This document shows positions 12,190-23,239 of a stretch of 64,000 nucleotides of DNA, one piece after another. Under the pieces are notes generated by a model. It was not told where the DNA came from. It saw only the letters and a program-made list of their open reading frames with translations, and made no database searches. Source of the DNA: Clusia tigrina. Lineage: Eukaryota; Arthropoda; Insecta; Diptera; Clusiidae. Numbering within the stretch: the stretch's first letter is position 1; each line of letters starts with the position of its first letter. The stretch lies in NCBI GenBank assembly GCA_920105625.2, contig OV050032.1, positions 116,482,542-116,546,541 on the forward strand, given 5' to 3'. A program made the position numbers and the translations under genes.

Positions 12190-13160
12190 GTAAAAAGTTA
12201 CAAACATTTGTATGTTGCAAACTTTGATAGGTGTAGGACGTACCGCATAGAAGTTAGGGCCATTTGAAGTTTTATCAGTGTTTGATTTGGGACTCTAGGG
12301 TAGCATAGTATTGAGCGATAGCTTAAATTGACAAGAGGCTCGGGTACTTCATTGTTACAAAATATCAAGGTTTTATGACGCTCCAGTAAAAAGTTACAAG
12401 CATTTGTATGTTGCAAACTTTGATAGGTGTAGGACGTACCGTAAAGAAGTTAGGGGCGTTTGAAGTTTTATCAGTGTTTGATTTGGGACTCTAGGGTAGC
12501 ATAGCTTTGAGCGATGGCTTAAATTGACAAGAGGCTCGAGTACTTTATTTTTACAAAATTTCAAGGTTTTATGACGCTCCAGTAAAAAGTTACAAGCATT
12601 TGAATGTTGCCAACTTTGATAGGTGTAGGACGTACCGTATAGAAGTAAGGGGCTTTTGAAGTTTTATCAGTGTTTGATTTGGGACTCTAGGGTAGCAGAG
12701 TTTTGAGCGATAGCTTAAATTGACAAGAGGCTCGAGTACTCTATTGTTACAAAATTTCATGGTTTTATGACGCTCCAGTAAAAAGTTACAAGCATTTGTA
12801 TGTTGCAAACTTTGATAGGTGTAGGACGTACCGTATAGAAGTTAGGGCCATATGAAATTTTATCAGTGTTTGATTTGGGACTCTAGGGTAGCTTAGCTTT
12901 GAGCGATGGCTTAAATTGACAAGAGGCTCGAGTACTTTATTGTTACAAAATTTCAAGGTTTTATGACGCTCCAGTAAAAAGTTACAAGCGTTTGAATGTT
13001 GCCAACTTTGGTAGGTGTAGGACGTACCGTAAAGAAGTTAGGGGCGTTTGAAGTTTTATCAGTGTTTAATTTGGGACTCTAGGGTAGCATAACTTTGAGC
13101 GATGGCTTAAATTGACAAAAATCTCGAGTACTTTATTGTTACAAAATTTCTAGGGTTTAT
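12190..13160. repeat. Duplicated block C, copy 1 (pairs with 15130-16100)
   Basis: The block matches at offset 2940 bp (15 monomers). Shared variants are ACAAAATATCAAGG (12358 and 15298), TACTCTATTG, GTAGCTTAGC (about 12890 and 15830) and TTTCTAGGGTTTATG. Confidence 0.8.
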
Positions 13161-13559
13161 GACGCTCCAGTAAAATGTTACAAGCATTTGTATGTTGCAA
13201 ACTTTGATAGGTGTAGGACGTACCGTATAGAAGTTAGGGGCGTTTGAAGTTTTATCAGTGTTTGATTTGGGAATCAAGCGTAGCATAGCTTTGAGCGAAA
13301 GCTTAAATTGACAAGAGGGTCGAGCACTTTATTGTTACAAAATTTCAAGGTTTTATGACGCTCCATTAAAAAGTTACAAGCATTTGTATGTTGCAAACTT
13401 TGATAGGTGTAGGACGTACCGTATAGAAGTTAGGGTCATTTGAAGTTTTATCAGTGTTTGATTTGGGACTCTAGGGTAGCATAGCTTTGAGCGATGGCTT
13501 AGATTGACAAGAGGCTCGAGTACTTTATTGTTACAAAATTTTAAGGTTTTAGGACGCTC

Positions 13560-14370
13560 CAGTAAAAAGTTACAAGCATTTGAATGTTGCCAACTTTGAC
13601 AAGTGTAGGACGTACCGTATAGAAGTTAGGGGCGTTTGAAGTTTTATCAGTGTTTGATTTGGGACTCTAGGGTAGCATAGCTTTGAGCGATAATTTAAAT
13701 TGACAAGGGGCTCGAGTACTTTATTGTTACAAAATTTCAAGGTTTTATGACGCTCCAGTAAAAAGTTACAAGCATTTGTATGTTGCAAACTTTGATAGGA
13801 GTAGGACGTACCGAAAAGAAGTTAGGGGCGCTTGAAGTTTTATCAGTGTTTGATTTGGGACTCTAGGGTGGCATAGCTTTGAGCGATGGCTTAAATTGAG
13901 AAGAGGCTCGAGTACTTTATTGTTACAAAATTTCAATTTTTTATGACGCTCCAGTAAAAAGTTACAAGCATTTGTATGTTGCAAACTTTGATAGGTGTAG
14001 GACGTACCGTAAAGATGTTAGGGCCATTTGAAGTTTTATCAGTGTTTGATTTGGGACTCAAGGGTAGCATAGCTTTGACCGATAGCTTAAATTGACAAGA
14101 GGCTCGAGTACTTTATTGTTACAAAATTTCGAGGTTTTATGACGCTCCAGTAAAAAGTTACAAGCATTTGTATGTTGCAAACTTTGATAGGTGTAGGACG
14201 TACCGTAAAGAAGTTAGGGGCGTTTGAAGTTTTATCAGTGTTTGATTTGGGACTCTAGGGTAGCATAGCTTTGAGCGATGGCTTAAATTGACAAGAGGCT
14301 CGAGTACTTCATTGTTACAAAATTTCAAGGTTTTATGACGCTCCAGTAAAAAGTTACAAGCATTTGTTTG
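13560..14370. repeat. Duplicated block D, copy 1 (pairs with 16108-16918)
   Basis: The block matches at offset 2548 bp (13 monomers). It includes a TTTGACAAGTG unit, a class K unit and the GTAAAGATGTTAGG unit in the same order. Confidence 0.8.
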
Positions 14371-15129
14371 TTGCAAACTTTGATAGGTGTAGGACGTACC
14401 GTATAGAAGTTAGGGCCATTTGAAGTTTTATCAGTGTTTGATTTGGGACTCTAGGGTAGCATAGTTTTGAGCGATGGCGTAAATTGACAAGAGGCTCGAG
14501 TACTTTATTGTTACAAAATTTCAAGGTTTTATGACGCTCCAGTAAAAAGTTACAAGCATTTGTATGTTGCAAACTTTGATAGGTGTTGGACGTACCGTAT
14601 AGAAGTTAGGGGCGTTCGAAGTTTTATCAGTGTTTGATTTGGGACTCTAGGGTTGCATAGTTTTGAGCGATAGCTTAAATTGACAAGAGGCTCGAGTACT
14701 TTATTGTTACAAAATTTCATGGTTTTATGACGCTCCAGTAAAAAGTTCCAAGCATTTGTATGTTGCAAACTTTGATAGGTGTAGGACGTACCGTATAGAA
14801 GTTAGGGCCATGTGAAATTTTAGCAGTGTTTGATTTGGGACTCAAGGGTAGCATAGTTTTGAGCGATGGCGTAAATTGACAAGAGGCTCGAGTTCTTTAT
14901 TGTTACAAAATTTCAAGGTTTTATGACGCTCCAGTAAAAAGTTACAAGCATTTGTATGTTGCAAACTTTGATAGGTGTAGGACGTACCGTATAGAAGTTA
15001 GGGGCGTTTGAAGTTTTATCAGTGTTTGATTTGGGACTCAAGCGTAGCATTGCTTTGAGCGATAGCTTAAATTGACAAGAGGGTCGAGCACTTTATTGTT
15101 ACAAAATTTCAAGGTTTTATGACGCTCCA

Positions 15130-16100
15130 TTAAAAAGTTACAAACATTTGTATGTTGCAAACTTTGATAGGTGTAGGACGTACCGTATAGAAGTTAGGGC
15201 CATTTGAAGTTTTATCAGTGTTTGATTTGGGACTCTAGGGTAGCATATTATTGAGCGATAACTTAAATTGACAAGAGGCTCGGGTACTTCATTGTTACAA
15301 AATATCAAGGTTTTATGACGCTCCAGTAAAAAGTTACAAGCATTTGTATGTTGCAAACTTTGATAGGTGTAGGACGTACCGTAAAGAAGTTAGGGGCGTT
15401 TGAAGTTTTATCAGTGTTTGATTTGGGACTCTAGGGTAGCATAGCTTTGAGCGATGGCTTAAATTGACAAGAGGCTCGAGTACTTTATTTTTACAAAATT
15501 TCAAGGTTTTATGACGCTCCAGTAAAAATTTACAAGCATTTGAATGTTGCCAACTTTGATAGGTGTAGGACGTACCGTATAGAAGTTAGGGGCGTTTGAA
15601 GTTTTATCAGTGTTTGATTTGGGACTCTAGGGTAGCATAGTTTTGAGCGATAGCTTAAATTGACAAGAGGCTCGAGTACTCTATTGTTACAAAATTTCAT
15701 GGTTTTATGACGCTCCAGTAAAAAGTTACAAGCATTTGTATGTTGCAAACTTTGATAGGTGTAGGACGTACCGTATAGAAGTTAGGGCCATATGAAATTT
15801 TATCAGTGTTTGATTTGGGACTCTAGGGTAGCTTAGCTTTGAGCGATGGCTTAAATTGACAAGAGGCTCGAGTACTTTATTGTTACAAAATTTCAAGGTT
15901 TTATGACGCTCCAGTAAAAAGTTACAAGCATTTGAATGTTGCCAACTTTGGTAGGTGTAGGACGTATCGTAAAGAAGTTAGGGGCGTTTGAAGTTTTATC
16001 AGTGTTTGATTTTTGACTCTAGGGTAGCATAACTTTGAGCGATGGCTTAAATTGACAAGAGGCTCGAGTACTTTATTGTTACAAAATTTCTAGGGTTTAT
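15130..16100. repeat. Duplicated block C, copy 2 (pairs with 12190-13160)
   Basis: This is the second copy at 15 monomers' distance. Near 16100 it joins directly to block D copy 2, skipping the two monomers that lie at about 13204-13595 in the first copy. Confidence 0.8.
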
Positions 16101-16107
16101 GACGCTC

Positions 16108-16918
16108 CAGTAAAAAGTTACAAGCATTTGAATGTTGCCAACTTTGACAAGTGTAGGACGTACCGTATAGAAGTTAGAGGCGTTTGAAGTTTTATCAGTG
16201 TTTGATTTGGGACTCTAGGGTAGCATAGCTTTGAGCGATAATTTAAATTGACAAAAGGCTCGAGTACTTTATTGTTACAAAATTTCAAGGTTTTATGACG
16301 CTCCAGTAAAAAGTTACAAGCATTTGTATGTTGCAAACTTTGATAGGAGTAGGACGTACCGAAAAGAAGTTAGGGGCGCTTGAAGTTTTATCAGTGTTTG
16401 ATTTGGGACTCTAGGGTGGCATAGCTTTGAGCGATGGCTTAAATTGAGAAGAGGCTCGAGTACTTTATTGTTACAAAATTTCAATTTTTTATGACGCTCC
16501 AGTAAAAAGTTACAAGCATTTGTATGTTGCAAACTTTGATAGGTGTAGGACGTACCGTAAAGATGTTAGGGCCATTTGAAGTTTTATCAGTGTTTGATTT
16601 GGGACTCAAGGGTAGCATAGCTTTGACCGATAGCTTAAATTGACAAGAGGCTCGAGTACTTTATTGTTACAAAATTTCAAGGTTTTATGACGCTCCAGTA
16701 AAAAGTTACAAGCATTTGTATGTTGCAAACTTTGATAGGTGTAGGACGTACCGTAAAGAAGTTAGGGGCGTTTGAAGTTTTATCAGTGTTTGATTTGGGA
16801 CTCTAGGGTAGCATAGCTTTGAGCGATGGCTTAAATTGACAAGAGGCTCGAGTACTTCATTGTTACAAAATTTCATGGTTTTATGACGCTCCAGTAAAAA
16901 GTTCCAAGCATTTGTATG
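16108..16918. repeat. Duplicated block D, copy 2 (pairs with 13560-14370)
   Basis: This is the second copy at 13 monomers' distance. It ends in the chimeric monomer 16731-16926, where two further monomers have been lost. Confidence 0.78.
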
Positions 16919-16926
16919 TTGCAAAC
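16731..16926. repeat. Chimeric monomer
   Basis: The left two thirds (GTAAAGAAG, TTAGGGGCG, TTCATTG) match the unit near 14183. The right end (TTTCATGG, AAAAGTTCCAAGC) matches the unit near 14575, two monomers further on. The unit marks an in-register exchange that removed 392 bp. Confidence 0.75.
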
Positions 16927-19900
16927 TTTGATAGGTGTAGGACGTACCGTATAGAAGTTAGGGCCATATGAAATTTTATCAGTGTTTGATTTGGGACTCT
17001 AGAGTAGCATAGCTTTGAGCGATGGCTTAAATTGACAAGAGGCTCGAGTACTTTATTGTTACAAAATTTCCAGGTTTTATGACGCTCCAGTAAAAAGTTA
17101 CAAGCATTTGAATGTTGCCAACTTTGGTAGGTGTAGGACGTACCGTAAAGAAGTTAGGGGCGTTTGAAGTTCTATCAGTGTTTGATTTAGGACTCTAGGG
17201 TAGCATAGCTTTGAGCGATGGCTTAAATTGACAAGAGGCTCGAGTACTTTATTGTTACAAACTTTCAAGGTTTTATGACGCTCCAGTAAAATGTTACAAG
17301 CATTTGTATGTTGCAAACTTTGATAGGTGTAGGACGTACCGTATAGAAGTTAGGGGCGTTTGAAGTTTATCAGTGTTTGATTTGGGACTCAAGCGTAGCA
17401 TAGCTTTGAGCGATAGCTTAAATTGACAAGAGGGTCGAGCACTTTATTGTTACAAAATTTCAAAGTTTTATGACGCTCCATTAAAAAGTTACAAGCATTT
17501 GTATGCTGCAAACTTTGATAGGTGTAGGACGTACCGTATAGAAGTTAGGGCCATTTGAAGTTTTATCAGTGTTTGATTTGGGACTCAAGGGTAGCATAGC
17601 TTTGAGCGATAGCTTAAATTGACAAGAGGCTCGAGTGCTTTATTGTTACAAAATTTCAAGGTTTTAGGACGCTCCAGTAAAAAGTTACAAGCATTTGAAT
17701 GTTGCCAACTTTGACAAGTGTAGGACGTACCGTATAGAAGTTAGGGGCGTTTGAAGTTTTATCAGTGTTTGATTTGGGACTCTAGGGTAGCATAGCTTTG
17801 AGCGATAACTTAAATTGACAAGAGGCTCGAGTACTTTATGGTTACAAAATTTCAAGGTTTTATGACGCTCCAGTAAAAAGTTACAAGCATTTGTATGTTG
17901 CAAACTTTGATAGGTGTAGGACGTACCGTATAGAAGTTAGGGCCATTTGAAGTTTTATCATTGTTTGATTTGGGACTCAAGGGTAGCATAGCTTTGAGCG
18001 ATAGCTTAAATTGACAAGAGGCTCGGGTACTTCATTGTTACAAAATTTCAAGGTTTTATGACGTTCCAGTAAAAAGTTACAAGCATTTGTATGTTGCAAA
18101 CTTTGATCGGTGTAGGACGTACCGTATAGAAGTTTGGGCCATTTGAAGTTTTATAAGTGTTTGATTTGGGACTCTAGGGTAGCATAGTTTTGAGCGATGG
18201 CGTAAATTGACAAGAGGCTCTAGTACTTTATTGTTACAAAATTTCAAGGTTTTATGACGCTCCAGTAAAAAGTTACAAGCATTTGTATGTTGCAAACTTT
18301 GATAGGTGTAGGACGTACCGTAAAGAAGTTAGGGGCGTTTGAAGTTTTATCAGTGTTTGATTTGGGACTCTAGGGTAGCATAGCTTTGAGCGATGGCTTA
18401 AATTGACAAGAGGCTCGAGTACTTCATTGTTACAAAATTTCAAGGTTTTATGACGCTCCAGTAAAAAGTTACAAGCATTTGTATGTTGCAAACTTTGATA
18501 GGTGTAGGACGTACCGTATAGAAGTTAGGGCCATTTGAAGTTTTATCAGTGTTTGATTTGGGACTCTAGGGTAGCATAGTTTTGAGCGATGGCGTAAATT
18601 GACAAGAGGCTCGAGTACTTTATTGTTACAAAATTTCAAGGTTTTATGACGCTCCAGTAAAAAGTTACAAGCATTTGTATGTTGCAATCTTTGATAGGTG
18701 TAGGACGTACCGTATAGAAGTTAGGGGCATTCGAAGTTTTATCAGTGTTTGATTTGGGACTCTAGGGTAGCATAGTTTTGAGCGATAGCTTAAATTGACA
18801 AGAGGCTCGAGTACTTTATTGTTACAAAATTTCATGGTTTTATGACGCTCCAGTAAAAAGTTCCAAGCATTTGTATGTTGCAAACTTTGATAGGTGTACG
18901 ACGTACCGTATAGAAGTTAGGGCCATATGAAATTTTATCAGTGTTTGATTTGGGACTCTAGGGTAGCATAGCTTTGACGGATGGCTTAAATTGACAAGAG
19001 GCTCGAGTACTTTATTGTTACAAAATTTCCAGGTTTTATGACGCTCCAGTAAAAAGTTACAAGCATTTGAATGTTGCCAACTTTGGTAGGTGTAGGACGT
19101 ACCGTAAAGAAGTTAGGGGCGTTTGAAGTTTTATCAGTGTTTGATTTAGGACTCTAGGGTAGCATAGCTTTGAGCGATGGCTTAAATTGACAAGAGGCTC
19201 GAGTACTTTATTGTTACAAACTTTCAAGGTTTTATGACGCTCCAGTAAAATGTTACAAGCATTTGTATGTTGCAAACTTTGATAGGTGTAGGACGTACCA
19301 TATAGAAATTAGGGGCGTTTGAAGTTTATCAGTGTTTCATTTGGGACTCAAGCGTAGCATAGCTTTGAGCGATAGCTTAAATTGACAAGAGGGTCGAGCA
19401 CTTTATTGTTACACAATTTCAAGGTTTTATGACGCTCCATTAAAACGATACAAGCATTTGTATGTTGCAAACTTTGATAGGTGTAGGACGTACCGTATAG
19501 AAGTTAGGGCCATTTGAAGTTTTATCAGTGTTTGATTTGGGACTCAAGGGTAGCATAGCTTTGAGCGATAGCTTAAATTGACAAGAGGCTCGAGCACTTT
19601 ATTGTTACAAAATTTCAAGGTTTTAGGACGCTCCAGTAAAAAGTTACAAGCATTTGAATGTTGCCAACTTTGACAAGTGTAGGACGTACCGTATAGAAGT
19701 TAGGGGCGTTTGAAGTTTTATCAGTGTTTGATTTGGGACTCTAGGGTAGCATAGCTTTGAGCGATAACTTAAATTGACAAGAGGCTCGAGTACTTTATGG
19801 TTACAAAAATTCAAGGTTTTATGACGCTCCAGTAAAAAGTTACAAGCATTTGTATGTTGCAAACTTTGATAGGTGTAGGACGTACTGTATAGAAGTTAGG

Positions 19901-22165
19901 GCCATTTGAAGTTTTATTAGTGTTTGATTTGGGACTCAAGGGTAGCATAGCTTTGAGCGATAGCTTAAATTGACAAGAGGCTCGGGTACTTTATTGTTAC
20001 AAAATTTCAAGTTTTTATGACGTTCCAGTAAAAAGTTACAAGCATTTGTATGTTGCAAACTTTGATCGGTGTAGGACGTACCGTATAGAAATTTGGGCCA
20101 TTTGAAGTTTTATAAGTGTTTGATTTGGGACTCTAGGGTAGCATAGTTTTGAGCGATGGTGTAAATTGACAAGAGGCTCGAGTACTTTATTGTTACAAAA
20201 TTTCAAGGTTTTATGACGCTCCAGTAAAAAGTTACAAACATTTGTATGTTGCAAACTTTGATAGGTGTAGGACGTACCGTATAGAAGTTAGGGCCATTTG
20301 AAGTTTTATCAGTGTTTGATTTGGGACTCAAGGGTAGCATAGCTTTGAGCGATAGCTTAAATTGACAAGAGGCTCGGGTACTTCATTGTTACAAAATTTC
20401 AAGGTTTTTTGACATTCCAGTAAAAAGTTACAAGCATTTGTATGTTGCAAACTTTGATCGGTGTAGGACGTACCGTATAGAAGTTTGGGCCATTTGAAGT
20501 TTTATAAGTGTTTGATTTGGGACTCTAGGGTAGCATAGTTTTGAGCGATGGCGTAAATTGACAAGAGGCTCGAGTACTTTATTGTTACAAAATTTCAAGG
20601 TTTTATGACGCTCCAGTAAATAGTTACAAGCATTTGTATGTTGCAAACTTTGATAGGTGTAGGACGTACCGTATAGAAGTTAGGGCCATTTGAAGTTTTA
20701 TCAGTGTTTGATTTGGGACTCTAGGGTAGCATAGTTTTGAGCGATAGCTTAAATTGACAAGAGGCTCGGGTACTTCATTGTTACAAAATTTCAAGGTTTT
20801 ATGACGCTCCAGTAAAAAGTTACAAGCATTTGTATGTTGCAAACTTTGTTAGGTGTAGGACGTACCGTAAAGAAGTTAGGGGCGTTTGAAGTTTTATCAG
20901 TGTTTGATTTGGGACTCTAGGGTAGCATAGCTTTGAGCGATGGCTTAAATTGACAAGAGGCTCGGGTACTTCATTGTTACAAAATATCAAGGTTTTATGA
21001 CGCTCCAGTAAAAAGTTACAAGCATTTGTATGTTGCAAACTTTGATAGGTGTAGGACGTACCGTAAAGAAGTTAGGGGCGTTTGAAGTTTTATCAGTGTT
21101 TGATTTGGGACTCTAGGGTAGCATAGCTTTGAGCGATGGCTTAAATTGACAAGAGGCTCGAGTACTTTATTTTTACAAAATTTCAAGGTTTTATGGCGCT
21201 CCAGTAAAAAGTTACAAGCATTTGAATGTTGCCAACTTTGATAGGTGTAGGACGTACCGTATAGAAGTTAGGGGCGTTTGAAGTTTTATCAGTGTTTGAT
21301 TTGGGACTCTAGGGTAGCATAGTTTTGAGCGATAGCTTAAATTGACAAGAGGCTCGAGTACTCTATTGTTACAAAATTTCATGGTTTTATGACGCTCCAG
21401 TAAAAAGTTACAAGCATTTGTATGTTGCAAACTTGGATAGGTGTAGGACGTACCGTATAGAAGTTAGGGCCATATGAAATTTTATCAGTGTTTGATTTGG
21501 GACTCTAGGGTAGCTTAGCTTTGAGCGATGGCTTAAATTGACAAGAGGCTCGAGTACTTTATTGTTACAAAATTTCAAGGTTTTATGACGCTCCAGTAAA
21601 AAGTTACAAGCATTTGAATGTTGCCAACTTTGGTAGGTGTAGGACGTACCGTAAAGAAGTTAGGGGCGTTTGAAGTTTTATCAGTGTTTGATTTGGGACT
21701 CTAGGGTAGCATCGCTTTGAGCGATGGCTTAAATTGACAAGAGGCTCGAGTACTTTATTGTTACAAAATTTCTAGGGTTTATGACGCTCCAGTAAAATGT
21801 TACAAGCATTTGTATGTTGCAAACTTTGATAGGTGTAGGACGTACCGTATAGAAGTTAGGGGCGTTTGAAATTTTATCAGTGTTTGATTTGGGACTCAAG
21901 CGTAGCATAGCTTTGAGCGATAGCTTAAATTGACAAGAGGGTCGAGCACTTTATTGTTACAAAATTTCAAGGTTTTATGACGCTCCATTAAAAAGTTACA
22001 AGCATTTGTATGTTGCAAACTTTGATAGGTGTAGGACGTACCGTATAGAAGTTAGGGCCATTTGAAGTTTTATCAGTGTTTGATTTGGGACTCTAGGGTA
22101 GCATAGCTTTGAGCGATGTCTTAGTTTGACAAGAGGCTCGAGTACTTTATTGTTACAAAATTTCA
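16870..22165. repeat. Duplicated segment E, copy 1 (pairs with 34896-40191), about 5.3 kb
   Basis: About 27 consecutive monomers match at a constant offset of 18,026 bp (92 x 196 minus six 1-bp deletions). The offset holds at every landmark checked from 17098 to 22121, including CTTAGTTTGAC near the right end. Scattered single-base differences exist, for example GTTCTATCAG at about 17170 against GTTTTATCAG in the partner. Confidence 0.85.
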
Positions 22166-22608
22166 AGGTTTTAGGACGCTCCAGTAAAAAGTTACAAGCA
22201 TTTGAATGTTGCCAACTTTGACAAGTGTAGGACGTACCGTATAGAAGTTAGGGGCGTTTGAAGTTTTATCAGTGTTTGATTTGGGACTCTAGGGTAGCAT
22301 AGCTTTGAGCGATAATTTAAATTGACAAGAGGCTCGAGTACTTTATGGTTACAAAATTTCAAGGTTTTATGACGCTCCAGTAAAAAGTTACAAGCATTTG
22401 TATGTTGCAAACTTTGATAGGTGTAGGACGTACCGTATAGAAGTTAGGGCTATTTGAAGTTTTATCAGTGTTTGATTTGGGACTCAAGGGTAGCATAGCT
22501 TTGAGCGATAGCTTAAATTGACAAGAGGCTTGGGTACTGTATTGTTACAAAATTTCAAGTTTTTATGACGTTCCAGTAAAAAGTTACAAGCATTTGTATG
22601 TTGCAAAC

Positions 22609-22804
22609 TTTGATCGGTGTAGGACGTACCGTATAGAAATTTGGGCCATTTGAAGTTTTATAAGTGTTTGATTTGGGACTCAAGCGTAGCATAGCTTTGA
22701 GCGATAGCTTAAATTGACAAGAGGCTCGAGTACTCTATTGTTACAAAATTTCATGGTTTTATGACGCTCCAGTAAAAAGTTACAAGCATTTGTATGTTGC
22801 AAAC
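22609..22804. repeat. Chimeric monomer
   Basis: The left part (GATCGGTG, AAATTTGGGCC, TTATAAGTG) matches the unit near 20061. The middle (CAAGCGTAGC) matches units such as 21825. The right part (TACTCTATTG, TTTCATGG) matches the unit near 21237. Following units then repeat the order after 21430 at a 7-monomer offset (GTAGCTTAGC at 21511 and 22883). Confidence 0.75.
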
Positions 22805-23239
22805 TTTGATAGGTGTAGGACGTACCGTATAGAAGTTAGGGCCATATGAAATTTTATCAGTGTTTGATTTGGGACTCTAGGGTAGCTTAGCTTTGAGCGA
22901 TGGCTTAAATTGACAAGAGGCTCGAGTACTTTATTGTTACAAAATTTCAAGGTTTTATGACGCTCCAGTAAAAAGTTACAAGCATTTGAATGTTGCCAAC
23001 TTTGGTAGGTGTAGGACGTACCGTAAAGAAGTTAGGGGCGTTTGAAGTTTTATCAGTGTTTGATTTGGGACTCTAGGGTAGCATAACTTTGAGCGATGGC
23101 TTAAATTGACAAGAGGCTCGAGTACTTTATTGTTACAAAATTTCTAGGGTTTATGACGCTCCAGTAAAATGTTACAAGCATCTGTATGTTGCAAACTTTG
23201 ATAGGTGTAGGACGTACCGTATAGAAGTTAGGGGCGTTT

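Larger units (their letters stand above)
9087..17340. repeat. Zone II of the array
   Basis: About 42 monomers in a new but constant register (landmarks congruent to 68 modulo 196 through 17316). Monomer variants typical of later zones first appear here: TTTGACAAGTG, TTTCTAGGGTTTATG, GTAGCTTAGC, CAAGCGTAGC with GGGTCGAGCAC, and class K units. No indel is needed to explain the spacing within this zone. Confidence 0.75.
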
